A stretch of 64,000 bases of DNA from Anthoceros angustus. Lineage: Eukaryota; Streptophyta; Anthocerotopsida; Anthocerotales; Anthocerotaceae. Where the stretch lies: contig MU008189.1 in NCBI GenBank assembly GCA_010909165.1, positions 310,001 through 374,000 of the forward strand. The letters run 5' to 3'. Below, piece after piece: positions 1 to 10,560 of the stretch (positions are counted from its first letter, which is position 1; every line of letters starts with the position of its first letter). A program made the position numbers and the translations under genes. The notes beneath the pieces are model-generated. The model was given only the letters and a program-made list of their open reading frames with translations. It did not search any database and was not told where the DNA came from.

Positions 1-951
1 TATTTCCTTCCGTCCGAAGTGTAGTTTTGTCTGAGCGAGTCCCAGCCAAGGTCGCCCCAACATGACCTCGTACCCCAGAGGTCCGGCGGGTCTGATGACG
101 ACGAAATCTAATGTATAGGGGGCTTCCGCTATGGTGGCTTGGACTCCGGACAACTCCCCCGCTGGCGCTCGCCGCGACATGTCCGCCATCCTGAGGGTCT
201 TGGTGGATGGCTCGAAGGTGGTGAACCCCAGCCGTCTCGCGGTGGCCTCGGTGATGAGGTTCACTCCTGACCCCGTGTCCAGGGGTACGTTTTTAATCAC
301 ACACCCCGCAATTTCCACCTGAACCACTGGCGCCCCAGGGTCCGTATGAGATACTACTCTTACCTCCAGCTCCCAATGTTCGTACCTCATCATCTGTAGA
401 CGTCTCACCATTGCTTTGATGTCCTTGTTTTCTTCTACGCCAGGTTGGAGTTCCACGATGAGTTTCTTCTTTAGCTCTCCGTCCTCCAAATTGGATTCCT
501 TCTCAGGACAAGGTACGGTTGTGTACCTCCGTTCTTCTTCTTTCCCCATGTCAGGGCGTGTTGCTCCAGATAACATGCCGTCCACAGGTGTGGAGGGCTG
601 TGTCCCATCCACAGATGGTACGGGTCTGGGCCTCACAGTGTCCGAGGGTGGGAATTGGTGAGCGCCTGGGGGTGCCGATTGCTCCAGCGTCTGGAGCACA
701 CCCTCCAGCTGCCTCTCCAATCGGGCTTGGCCCTCCCCCACCTGGACTTTGATCCGATCGACAGCCCGCTCTACCTTTGCCAACTGTTGGTCTTGTCTTG
801 ACAAAGATGAGCGTAATTCGTCACATGTCTGTTCGACGTTGGCTGTCCTTTCCTCCATTCTTCGCAAGGTGTCTGTCCGATTTGCCTCACCCCCGGCTGG
901 CTCACCAACTATGGTCTGTGCAGGATGGCGGCGATTCCACTGGAGTGCCAT
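1..951 (-). CDS. Gag-protease polyprotein with retropepsin domain, incomplete
   Basis: From an ATG at 949-951 the frame stays open to the window edge (317 codons, no stop), so it is partial. A heptad-like, Arg/Glu/Gln-rich stretch at about residues 55-85 looks like a coiled coil. A Pro-rich linker follows. Near 245-280 lies the aspartic-protease active site VPLDTGSGVNLI, and near positions 20-45 the C-terminal flap/loop motif VMLGRPWLG, which matches the 'ILG' element of retropepsins. This protease would process Gag-Pol. The reverse transcriptase should continue beyond base 1. It lies in the same frame as the upstream gag-like ORF, separated by a TAA. Confidence 0.8.
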   Translation of the reverse strand, partial: MALQWNRRHPAQTIVGEPAGGEANRTDTLRRMEERTANVEQTCDELRSSLSRQDQQLAKVERAVDRIKVQVGEGQARLERQLEGVLQTLEQSAPPGAHQFPPSDTVRPRPVPSVDGTQPSTPVDGMLSGATRPDMGKEEERRYTTVPCPEKESNLEDGELKKKLIVELQPGVEENKDIKAMVRRLQMMRYEHWELEVRVVSHTDPGAPVVQVEIAGCVIKNVPLDTGSGVNLITEATARRLGFTTFEPSTKTLRMADMSRRAPAGELSGVQATIAEAPYTLDFVVIRPAGPLGYEVMLGRPWLGLAQTKLHFGRKEI

Positions 952-978
952 GCTTCCTCGGACGCCCACGTCGCCGGA

Positions 979-1299
979 TTACCGGCTCTGAGGCGTAGTC
1001 AGCGGTACTCCTGGAGTATCCGGCTCGGGGTCTGACCTCCGTAATCGGATCTCGGCCTCTTCTCGGGCCAGGAGGCGGCGAGTGTGCTCTCGGCTATGGC
1101 GCTCCTGGTCAGCCGACATTTCTGCAAGCTCTTGCCCCGGTGGTGGGATGCGAGGGAGACGGCCTTCTGAGGAATTGTGGAGGTGCTGTTGTGCGCGGTG
1201 GCGCACCCTTTCCCCAATTCCTTCGGATGGCTGGTCTTCTTCCCCGCTTGCGCTGGAGGTTGCCTGTTCCTCTGCTGGAGGCAAGGCGCGATTGCTCAT
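979..1299 (-). CDS. Gag-like N-terminal frame of the LTR element
   Basis: A 106-residue frame lies about 200 bases after the primer-binding site. It is charged and rich in Glu, Arg and Pro, with no domain I can name. It ends at a TAA at 979-981. The same reading frame reopens at 976 and, from an ATG at 951, continues into the coiled-coil and protease frame. It may therefore be the start of a single Gag whose frame is broken by one stop, or a separate small leader ORF. Confidence 0.5.
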   Translation of the reverse strand: MSNRALPPAEEQATSSASGEEDQPSEGIGERVRHRAQQHLHNSSEGRLPRIPPPGQELAEMSADQERHSREHTRRLLAREEAEIRLRRSDPEPDTPGVPLTTPQSR

Positions 1300-1483
1300 G
1301 CTGGCTTGCCTCGAGAGATCTCCAAGACTCCTCCTTGTTTCTGCGCTTCCTCATGGTTGGTCAATCCTCTGTCGCTGATGATGGTTGCGGCAAATTGCTG
1401 CTACCACCTCTAGGTGCTCCCGAACTTGGCCTCTAGATCCTGGCTGCCGGCCTTGATCCTCGATCCAAGGGTGGCTAGCTCAG

Positions 1484-1497
1484 TGGCTCTGATACCA
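1484..1497 (-). other. Primer-binding site for initiator tRNA-Met
   Basis: The minus strand reads TGGTATCAGAGCCA directly after the LTR and a four-base spacer. This is the usual plant retrotransposon primer site complementary to the 3' end of tRNA-Met. It fixes element orientation and the LTR border. Confidence 0.85.
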
Positions 1498-1501
1498 AAG
1501 A

Positions 1502-1856
1502 TGTTACGGGGCAGCTCCAGTTTCCAGCTTCAGGGAATGGACGTTTTTTCTATGTTCGGAATGGCTACAAATACATGTGTGTGAGCAAGGCCAAGAAGGC
1601 TGTGTCTGCCCGTCTAACTACCCTATTTCTTGGGGTTTTACTGGTACAACGGCTTTTGGTTATCAGACTATCTTATTTACTGCTATTTATCTATTTAGTT
1701 ATTTATCATTTTATATCAGCTGATTATACAAGGGAAAATACGTGTATTTCGTAGGGTTCCCGCTACCTGGTCATGGTAGCATCGGCTCCATGGTTGTGCG
1801 GTGGATGACCTGAGTGGCCTGCTCGTCATCGGTTGTTTCAGATCGACACCATAACA
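1502..1856 (-). repeat. 5' long terminal repeat
   Basis: On the minus strand it begins TGTTATGGTG at 1856 and ends ...CGTAACA at 1502, so both ends carry the TG...CA and five-base inverted repeat usual for LTRs. The primer-binding site begins four bases downstream. No second copy lies in the window, so age cannot be estimated. Confidence 0.85.
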
Positions 1857-2253
1857 AACATGGAGTGAACTTTAGTATAAACTTAAAAACAAAACCTATA
1901 CTACCTATATTTCGACATAGACCTACTTTCATAACCAATTCATTATATCTTTAAACTTGTGATAAAGTCGGCTTCACATTATAATTTTAATAATATTTAA
2001 ATTTAACTAACCATTCACTATATCCTGAAAAGCTCATGCTAAATAAAGATTAGGTTCATACTGTATTTATGTATCTCACTACCTCAACATCCAAAAACTA
2101 TTTTAGGGTTGCCATATTGTTAATCCTCTTTCTGGTTGTTATATTATTACATAATGTATTTTTTATCTTTAAAATGTGAAGTTTTTAATACGTAAAGCGA
2201 AGTTCGCAAACACAAAACATCAGAGAGCAATCCAGCCGAGTACTGGTTCAATA
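1857..2253. other. AT-rich intergenic spacer
   Basis: Between the LTR border and the stop of the next gene. Low-GC sequence with no frame, splice pattern or repeat that I can support; the 3' end of the minus-strand AsmA-like transcript should fall at its right side. Confidence 0.5.
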
Positions 2254-4685
2254 CTACAGGCCTGGACTATCATGTTCCCAGGGGTAGGGACGCCGGGGCC
2301 GAGGAACAGGTTCTTCTGGTCTCCCGTCTATCATGTTCCAAAGATTTATGAGTGCTCCACCTCCACTCTGCCTCACGGTGAGTTGTGCTATTCCAACGCC
2401 AGCCGCTTTCCAATCCACCGCAGGGCGCTCGAATGTACCCTTCAGTGGAATCTGCCATTGAAAGACCTAAAACATGACGAGAGTCTGCGAAGAGTAACAT
2501 ATAAGCTTATAGATTGCAGTAAAACGCTGCCGTACCTTCCAGTGATAATCATCTGGAAGATCTCGAAGACCTAGAAGCCCCCGCAAAGTGCTGCTTGGTA
2601 TGGCCATGATCATCTGCATTGTCTCCTTTACCCAATTTACGTGGCCCCATACAGCTAGATGTACGTGGTCTGATAACAGATTCATGTGAGGAATGGAGCA
2701 CGCAAACAGTGAGGATCACGCCAAAGACAGAGCCAGGAATTGAAACAGAAACAGAAACAGAAACAGTGGAAAACATGGAACAATCTGGTGCAACTACAAG
2801 AATACATGAAACATTGGCCTCACCAGCAATGAGAACATCCATGCGGGAACACTCGAGGTCTCCTTGCATGTCAAGCTGGGCCTCAATTGTAGAAGTCTGC
2901 ATTGTTAGTTCTCTGTTTGCTGGACCCACCTTGGTCTCCTTAGAAAGCAAGGATAGTACTCCATTTAAAATTGGGCCCCTACCAAGAATCTGCAAAAACC
3001 CAGAATCTTTGTTGACAGAACTGCTCTTAGGACGAATACAATCACAGATATCTTAGGCTTTTCGTAAATAACGCCTACCGCCTTCATGGGCTCTATTTGA
3101 ACCTTGTATTGATCAGCTGGAAGTATCATAGCGGTGGGAGTGATACGAACAGTCAGATCAGGCATGTCCTCATCCCTTACAGCTGGCCCAAGAATGTCAC
3201 CTAACAGGGGATTGACTCGCATAAGATATAGTTGCGCAAGTTCAGGCGTTAAATCTGCCTGCACAGCGAAGTCGATAATCACTTCCACAGCAAGCCAGTG
3301 CTGATACAAGTTTGGACGAAAAAAGGCCAGCAACTATACCTCAACGAGTAGAGGCTTCAGTAGCTCAATCTTGCCTTGCTTGATGTTGAGCAGGCCAATA
3401 GCTTTTGCCTCAACGCATTCTGCCCACATTCCAGCCATTATCGGTATACCAGGCCTTCCAGCACCCAATTTTCTGACATCCTGGTCAGAATCCGAGGCAT
3501 AGTGCCCGGCTGAAACGTCCACATACACCCGCTTGCCCAAAACAGCTGCCAAATCTGCCGGCAACACAAGCCTTCCATCGACAAGCTCGAGACCGCCTCC
3601 TGGAGCAGCGATTTTAGACTCCAAGTCCACAACCACTGCACGTTCCTTGACTGGTGGCTTCTTTTTGGCTTTTTGATGTGGAGGAAGAAGCTTCTCCTCA
3701 GGTGCCAGAGCCAAAGCTAGCCGAAGTAGACCGCTTCTCTCATCTTGCTGCAGGTCAATCACAGGTGAAATGATTGTACATTCCCCTGTATCAGGCCAGA
3801 TCACTCTTCTGTTCGTGACCCATTTGATTCACCCACCTCTCATCACACACAACATCAGCAAATCATGACATAAGGAATTGCTGCAAAGCAACGCTCCATC
3901 GCACCTAGACCAGCCCTCCCAGTGGCAATTGCCCAAAGAGGAGCCTCTGTTTCCAGTCTGGGCACTTCTAGGACGTCCTTCTCGTCCACACCCTTCAAGT
4001 TGATGCCGTCCACACGCACTGGCTTCGTCCACCCGATCGAGGCGGATTTTATGGTGAGAGTTCCTGCCATGAAACTTAAGACCTTCACACCATAAACCGG
4101 CAGAATTCCTAGGCGTAAAATAACTTCAAACCACGCCCAGTTATACCTGGAATGAAATTGTTTACAACAGAGACAGCACTGCGTAAACCTACTGGCCATG
4201 ACAAGAATGCTGGTGTGCCTGCTACAACGAGCCCAATGGCAAGTAGAGCAACGCCAACCACCTTCAGCACACGACGCGACCAGCCACGCAACCGATCAAC
4301 CAATCCACCCAAGCTTTCCGTTTGCTGCCTCGCTCCGCCATCATGGAAAGCACGAGGAGATACTCGAATCCTTCTGAATTTGTCTTTCCTCCAGATCGCA
4401 GCCTGGTCTGAGGCAGTTCGCCTAAACCTGCCGATCTGTCCATATTCCCATCCACGATAAGAATCTCTTTGAACGCAAGTCGCGTGGAGGTAAGCATAAG
4501 TAGCACTAGATACCTCACCTGCGTGTAAGTATGCACAGGGACCAGCTTAGCGTGCTTCCAAACATCGAGCCTCGGGATTGTAAGGAATCTGCACCAATGC
4601 GCACATTTAGCTGCAGCTTTGCATCACAGCAGCTCCACAAATTGATAAGTATGCTCACTTTGGAGCAGGCGTTCTGCGAAACCAT
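2254..4685 (-). CDS. Plastid-type membrane protein with AsmA/TamB-like N-terminal region
   Basis: Eight exons (4519-4685, 4147-4466, 3905-4063, 3340-3803, 3079-3300, 2824-2989, 2536-2654, 2254-2466) join into 1830 bases with no stop until TAG, giving 609 residues. All introns are GT-AG; the first, 52 bases, is short enough to doubt. Residues 1 to about 60 are rich in Ser, Leu and Arg with few acids and resemble a transit peptide. One membrane segment follows at about 123-144 (VVGVALLAIGLVVAGTP). Next comes a pattern typical of AsmA/TamB-type proteins just after their anchor: 'TLTIKSASIGW', then beta-rich sequence, then a Lys/Pro linker. This suggests an envelope protein with its bulk on one side of the membrane, as in TIC236-like lipid- or protein-transport factors. 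The family name is an inference; orthologues probably exist but I do not recognise a gene symbol. Confidence 0.7.
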
Positions 4686-5193
4686 GGCTGCGGCTGCAGC
4701 AGCAGCAACAACCGGTACTGCCGCCCAGCCATGGCCATCGTCATTCAGAGAAGATCCACAAGTCTCGATGGTGATGAGAACCCTAGATTTCAGCCAGTTG
4801 GCATTCTCAGCTTACGCCAAATGTTGCTGTGCGCGCTGGAACTCAACGAACAACAAAGTCATATATACAGGATGTAATGAAGGGTCTTGGCACAACAATC
4901 ACCGAGCATAAGGAGGGAGAAAACTTTTCGAGACATGATTAAGAAGAAAGTCTGGGCCAAGGTAGACTTCGGAAAATCGAGGTCAAGCCGCATGACGGCG
5001 TGAAGTATATGCATGGACTGTGCAGTGATGAGCACATAGCCCATTTCCAAGAGCAGGGGAACAGCCTCAGCTTCAGCATACGTTGGTGGCAACTATTCCC
5101 CCGCTGTACCATTTCGCGTTGCTTACTTCACTAGGCCTCGCTGGTACAAGGTGCATCTTACAGCATTCGGTGATCTCTTGAGAACCAAGATGG
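4686..5193. other. Intergenic region between two minus-strand genes
   Basis: Holds the 5' leader and promoter of the AsmA-like gene and the 3' end of the acetyltransferase gene. Short open frames on both strands (for example 4859-5092 minus) show no family features and no matching splice sites. Confidence 0.4.
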
Positions 5194-6832
5194 TTAGACA
5201 AACATGCTCGCACTTGTACTATCAGGGCCGTGAATTCTGTGGCTTGGGCTTGTAGGCCCAGAGACATCTTTGTGCTTTTTAGCCCACTTCCCCACGCTGT
5301 TCCAGGTATTGCGTCGAAACAACTTTGTTGCCACAGAGCTGATGAAATTGCTCACCAGCGCCCCGAGAGCTGCCAGGAAATCGCTGTTGAAGGGGACAGT
5401 CAAGGACACAGACTAAGTAAGGGCAGATAGCGTGAAAAACAGCAAAACAACAGAACTAGCAGCAACATCGCTAGGCAACACTGCGCCAAGGACATAAAAC
5501 AGGGTGCAGCTGGTTTGGAAAATCTCGACCAGTACAACAACAAATGACTGAATAAGACCGAGCATCAACATTCACACACAGAGAAGGATAGGCTGCGAAC
5601 ACAGAACCTTGCTTCAGAATCGGATACAACAGCTATTCTAACACAAGAGCTAAAGTGTTGGAAGCAAATATCAACAGAGAAACTGATGCCATGATGGATA
5701 CATTGCTGTGCACGGAGAACGCCCGCCATTGACGTAAAAGACATACACATAAGCATCGTAGTACTGCCCGTTGATGTAATAGAAGTTGTGGAGCTTCCGC
5801 AAGCATTGAAACGAGTTCTTTTCGTAGAACAGAATGGCTGTCTTGTTATATGAGATTACGTGCAGGTACACTGCCCTGCACGATGAGATGCTCGAAGCAT
5901 ACTCTATAACCTCCCCGATCAAGGCAGAAGCTGTAGAAAAACATAAAAGTCAAGTCTTAGCATTGAACTTGGAATGAAAAACCAAAGCAACCTTCGAATG
6001 ACCCGCTTTTGAGTTGAAAACAGAAATACTGGTCCAAAAAACAGTGAACAAACTGCCCTTACATACCAATTCCACAATTACGGTACGGTCTAATGACACC
6101 CAACGTCAATATATAGATAAGAGTACGTCCTGTGTGACCATACTCATATCCCAGCATCTCAGCCTCCTGCAACAAATCCAGTGGCATGACAATCTGAAAG
6201 GATAATGTTGCAAGAAAACGTAGTCACTCTGAACAGAAAATCACATCATACTCCAGCTTCAGTTGCAGTCACCACACGGGATGTCACAAAACCAATCAGT
6301 TCGTCACGATTGACATCCGATCTGTTGGCGTCTACTGCGGCCCACGAAATGATCCCTAGTCCATGTACCACATTTGTAAAAAACTCAGGCTCGTACCTGC
6401 CGACCACATGCACGTCAAACCATGTCTGGGTCATACAGCTTCCAGCTAGAACGTGCCAACGAGAGCCACCTGCAAATACTAAAATTCTAACACGAAAGAA
6501 AAAAAAAAACCGACGAGAACGCTTCAAAGAACCACTGACTTGATAGGAAATAATGCCTCGTGAACGTCCTTTAATACTTCCAGATCAGAGGGGAGAATAG
6601 GCCTGTAGGCGATTGCCGGTGGAACAGATATGTTCAAAACCCTTGATGCAGAGTTCGGTGGCAAATAGCCGGGATCGTCAGGACCATCTGCGTAGCTGGA
6701 CGACGAGCCTGGGACAGATCCAGCATTTCCAGGATACCCATCAACCGCACCCCTTTGCTGCTGTGACTGTTGCTGTATGTGATACAGCTGGTTCTGCATA
6801 AGCTGCATAAGCTCAACATCCCGAAGCAGCAT
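5194..6832 (-). CDS. NAA60: N-alpha-acetyltransferase 60-like (NAA60/MCC1 type) GNAT enzyme
   Basis: Five exons (6540-6832, 6252-6396, 6067-6193, 5702-5930, 5194-5383) give 984 bases and 327 residues. Family knowledge: NAA60 acetylates the N-terminal Met of membrane proteins that face the cytosol; the Arabidopsis relative MCC1 was described as a histone acetyltransferase. The start of the catalytic domain is 'YRPILPSDLEVLKDVHEALF' at about residues 75-95. The acetyl-CoA loop R-x-x-x-x-G-x-G appears as RPYRNCGIG at about 180. The family hallmark YLHVISYNKTAILFYEKN and then NFYYINGQYYDAY follow. A C-terminal hydrophobic stretch 'FLAALGALVSNFISSV' fits the membrane-associating tail known in this family. 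The N-terminal Gln-rich extension of about 70 residues is less conserved. Phases match at all four introns. Confidence 0.9.
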
Positions 6833-7230
6833 AAGAACGAATCAGGCTCGACCCCCCTTCGTCCCCTGCGCATACAACAGCAGATGAAGCACGAAAACGA
6901 TATGCCACGAGTTGCATCTCACCAACTTATTTAGTTTTCCTTCCACAACTGGAGGAGCCGCCTGCAGTGTGGCAACATCGGCGACGAGGAATTGCACCAC
7001 AACCAAAACCGTCAGCCACAGCTCAGCCCTTGATCTGCAGCAGATTGCAGTGCGCAAGTTCGCATCTCCACCTTCCAGCTCCTAAAACCTCCATCCGATG
7101 TGAGAAAGGATCAGGCATCTGCAGCAACCGTAGCCCGACCCGATCGGGTCCGTAGGGTTTTCCACTCTTCCGTGCGGGATTACATTCCCGGGTTTTTGGC
7201 CCTGATGAAGCTCTGGGACAACGTGTCATG
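6833..7230 (-). promoter_or_regulatory. Probable 5' leader and promoter of the NAA60-like gene
   Basis: Lies directly upstream of the ATG at 6830-6832 on the minus strand. It is more GC-rich than the repeats beyond 7230. No TATA box was identified. Short frames here lack family features. Confidence 0.3.
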
Positions 7231-7327
7231 ACTTGGCATTATATTACAGTATTTAATTAAATTAGGATTCAATCCGAGCAATTCCACGCGTTCCTCTCCA
7301 TATTACATACCTAATGTACCTACCTAC

Positions 7328-7355
7328 GACGTTCTTACACATTAATAAGAACGTC
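7328..7355. repeat. Perfect hairpin, 10-base arms
   Basis: GACGTTCTTA at 7328-7337 is the exact reverse complement of TAAGAACGTC at 7346-7355, with an eight-base AT-rich loop. It could be the end of a small transposon remnant; its function is unknown. Confidence 0.7.
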
Positions 7356-7382
7356 GCTGTTAAGCATCGAGCGCTTAGACGG

Positions 7383-7600
7383 GTGCTCAGATGGGGTGTC
7401 TACAGGAGTGGATGCCCTTCGGGCCAGTAGCTTAGGCATACCATGATACAAGTTGTTAAATAGGCCAAATGGAATACACTTATAAGAACGTGTCTATTCA
7501 ACATCCTACACCTAGATCGGTACTTAAATGGGGTGCCTAAAGGGAGTGGATGCCTTTGGTGCAAGTAGCTTAGGCACACCATGGTATAAGTTGTTAAGTA
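7383..7600. repeat. Diverged direct repeat, two copies of about 80 bases, period 137
   Basis: Copy 1 starts near 7383 and copy 2 near 7520. Both contain the blocks ATGGGGTG, GAGTGGATGCC, TAGCTTAGGCA and AAGTTGTTAA in the same order. Several substitutions separate them, so the duplication is old. The fragment has no coding capacity that I can see. Confidence 0.75.
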
Positions 7601-8226
7601 CCAAGTCCCATGACGGAAATTCGTCCTTAGTGGACTTAAATAAAATTCTTCTTCTTCTACTATTTGAGCGACTCTTAGATGGGATACTTAGTTGTTAGTT
7701 CTCTATGGGTTATCCAGATTAAAATCTTAGTGTGGGACTTCGATGTATATTTTGAAATATTTATAAAGTCTCAAAATTTATTTTAAAATAAAATCTAAGC
7801 CCCCTTTTGTATTTTTCAAGTGGATTGTATGTATTTGGTAGTTCTCATACTTTCTAGCAACTACTAGGTTATTTGCCTCTAAGGGTTCTCTCTTGAAGGA
7901 GTGATATTCACACATGAGTTCATTGGAACTTGTGGTCTAGACTAGGGTGTCATCCATTTCCTGTTGCATGGCCCTATGAGGCTGCCTATTGCAAGGAGGC
8001 CATGGGTGAAATGCACGATACAAATTTACTATTAAAAAAATTCTGACTCTAAAGAATTTTGGACATATAAGAACTCGGATGGGGTATTACCCATGATCCC
8101 TTGTTTCATGGCCCTACGGGGTTGCCTATTGTAAAACTCCCTGTTGGGCCACCAATTGTTAGAAACGGAGCTTGGGCGTTAGGAGAGGGGCAAATGAGAG
8201 GGGGGACCAAGTGAGACAAATGTATC
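7601..8226. other. Spacer without a recognisable gene
   Basis: AT-rich sequence with short homopolymers. A phrase near 8131-8165 (GGGCCACCAATTGTTAGAAA) resembles the tails seen at LTR borders, but no partner copy lies nearby. It leads into the 3' side of the decayed LINE. Confidence 0.4.
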
Positions 8227-8914
8227 TTAATTTAAGGTCCTACCGGATGAGGTGGTTGGGAGGGAGATGGAAAAGGGGGAGGGGGGAATGGGGAGTAGGC
8301 CAATTCGGGAGTCTAAGAGGTTCAAATTCAAGCCGTTGAAGCCAATCAAAGGCCTAAGAGAGCCAACAAAAAGAAGTTTGGGAATCAGTATTGAGCCAAA
8401 GGGAGCGAGAAGACCTATATACAAGGAGATGGTAGGGGGGAGGGCTGGGGTTAACAATGTCAAGGAGGAGGAGGCGTCAAAGGAGACAGGCTAGGATAGG
8501 CGAAAGAGGCCATCGACCTCAAGAGGGAAAGCAGCAAACTCAGAAAGGAGGATAGGTAAGGGAGTCGAAAGTTTACAAGCAATGTGAGGCTTTTACCCTT
8601 TCCACCTTAGCCCAGGAGGAAGAGGGAAGACCCGGGCCCCAAACTTCAGTGTCTTATAGAGCGGAGGGGATGACCAGTGTGTTGAAAAGCTGCTTATGGA
8701 GGTTGATATCCTGAATATTCATCCTGTATAAAGCCCGACGCAGAGCACCAGCAGAATCCATCCCCTTGGCGGCGCGGAAAGAGGCTAAAAAAGTCTAGTT
8801 GAACTTGGGACCAAAAATCGTAACGAGGAAGGTGTCAATTCGGGAGATGAGTGAAAAGGTTTATGAAGTGGAGGCAATCAGCGTTGGACATCGGTAGACA
8901 AGGGGGTTTATAGT

Positions 8915-9810
8915 CTAAGGATTATAAGGCTGATTGCAAATTCTATTATGATGGTCAAGAGGTGGAGATGGTTCGCTTCTATACGTACCTGAGTGCTTGC
9001 GCAGATTGACAGTGAGACCCTTGGCTTTGCAAAAATTAGAAAGCACGTCGAGTTGTTGCTGCAAGCCCCCCAGGGAATGCGAAAAAAGCACAATATCATC
9101 TGCATATAAAAGGATAGAAATATTCTCGAGGAACAGGCGAGCGCTAGGATCACCAGATGACAGAAGCCATGCCTCAAGCTCGTCAATGTACAACCCAAAA
9201 AGATTTGGGGACAAAGGATCACCCTCACGAACGCCAAGCTGGGTGGGAATTTGGTTAGTAGATAAACCAGGGGGAGTTTGGATGCGAGCATAAACCCAGC
9301 TGTAGAGGAGAGTAGATGCATGCCATAGATGGGAGAGCATCTCTAGAGATTTCAGCCTGTTAAATAGCTTGTCCCAAGGCACAGAGTTGAAAGCCCACTT
9401 AAAGTCCACAAAGCCGCAATACACATACTTCTTCCCGCAACGAGCCTCATCAATAATAGCCCAAAGGGTAAAAATATTGTCCAAAGTATTCCGGCCAGGG
9501 CGAAAACCAGTTTGACCACGGGCACGTACCTTAGGCACCTCAACCCAAGAGGTAGTGAGAATCTCCAAACAAGAGCTGAGAATCTCTTAGCATAGATAGA
9601 CTCCACTGTGATAAATCTGTAGTTAGAAGGGAGGTGAGGGTCGCCGACTTTAAAAATGGAGTGAATATCATTCTCATACCAGGGAGCGGGGAAACGATGA
9701 GACAGGGCGTAGTTAAATAGATTGGCAAGGTGAGAAGAAAGGGAGACAGGATCAGCAAAACAGAATAAATCCTCGGGAATACCCGCAGGGTCTGTCTGAT
9801 GCGGCACCAC
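8915..9810 (-). pseudogene. LINE reverse transcriptase, frameshifted
   Basis: Two overlapping frames (9352-9810 and 8915-9568) together give the reverse-transcriptase core. Visible motifs are 'PSNYRFITV' (fingers), QTGFRPGRNTLDNI, motif A as FVDFKWAFNSV, 'GVREGDPLSPNLFGLYIDEL' and the catalytic YADD box as LLYADDIVLFS. The metal-binding Asp residues of motif A and YADD are kept; the second Asp of the usual AFD is Asn. A shift near 9550 joins the frames. Upstream linker sequence continues in yet another frame to 10204. The enzyme would have copied element RNA at a nicked target. Confidence 0.85.
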
Positions 9811-9907
9811 TTCTCAATTTCCGGATGGCACGAGCCACGAGATTGGCGCTCAAAAACCTGAGGCCGGGATTAGAGGAAAGAGGGGCAAAGAGGGCAGAGA
9901 GGATGTC

Positions 9908-9973
9908 TATCAATGTAGGAGAGCAGCTTATAATTAGGGCTATCAATGTAGGAGAGCAGCTTATAATTAGGGC
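9908..9973. repeat. Exact 33-base tandem duplication inside the LINE
   Basis: The 33 bases from 9908 recur immediately at 9941. They sit in the linker before the reverse transcriptase and add 11 codons without changing frame. Identity suggests a recent slippage event compared with the age of the element. Confidence 0.9.
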
Positions 9974-10560
9974 CAGCTTTGAGTAGGATGGGAGAGCGAG
10001 TATGGAATTTCTTCCAAAAGGCAAAGCCACTAAGAGACGTCCGGAAGAGGGAGGTAAGACGAATGTGTTCCAATTGGAGGAATTGAGACTTTTCATGGAA
10101 AGGAAAGTTTTATAAGGTTTGCCAATGGCTTTGTAGAGGGAAGAATGATGAGACCCAGGAGAGAGGTGAAGCTGGCGCAAGGTAAGATGTAATTGAGAGC
10201 GCATGCGCTTATAGTCGACATCAAACCAAGGATGGCGAGGGGCCTGATTTTTGCGGGGAGGTTGGTAGAATTTGAAAGGAAAAGTAGAACAAGCAGAGAA
10301 GAGAGCAGTAGAGGAAAGAACAGCAGAGGAGGAAGGAGCGGCCCGAGAAAGAAAGGGGAAGGGGAGGTCGGGGGGATGGAAGCTAAGGAGGAACGAAGTA
10401 TGTGGGAGAATCGGGGAGCAAGTTCAAGGGAGAATGTAAATCTGGTTGAGAGACCATGTGTGGAATGAAGGGGAGGAGGAGGGGCGGTAAAGGTACGGAG
10501 ATCAATATAGTCAGCAGCATGATCAGACTCTTCGTACCCTTCGTAACGTCAGCAACTATA

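Larger units (their letters stand above)
1..1856 (-). mobile_element. Ty3/gypsy-type LTR retrotransposon, 5' part, cut by window edge
   Basis: Read on the minus strand, the element starts with a 355-base LTR (1502-1856). A tRNA-Met type primer-binding site follows, then a gag-like frame and a retropepsin domain that runs off the window at base 1. The LTR ends form the short inverted repeat TGTTA/TAACA. Order LTR, PBS, gag, protease is that of an LTR retrotransposon; reverse transcriptase and integrase would lie outside the window, so Ty3/gypsy rather than copia is an inference from the separate gag-protease layout. The 3' LTR and target-site duplication cannot be seen. One in-frame stop (979-981) divides the coding region. 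Confidence 0.85.
8227..10560 (-). mobile_element. Decayed non-LTR (LINE) retrotransposon, 5'-truncated
   Basis: On the minus strand the order is: the last residues of an endonuclease domain (a Ser-Asp-His like end near 10520), a linker with a Trp-Phe-Asp block near 10230, then a reverse transcriptase between about 9800 and 8915, then a degenerate C-terminal part to about 8230. The reading frame changes at least twice and stops occur, so it is inactive. Loss of the 5' end is usual for LINE insertions, which are copied from the 3' end. No clear poly(A) tail was found, so the 3' limit is approximate. Confidence 0.8.

Noticed and set aside
1484-1497. tRNA gene at the tRNA-Met match
   Set aside because: Only the 3' complement is present, directly next to an LTR; this is a primer-binding site.
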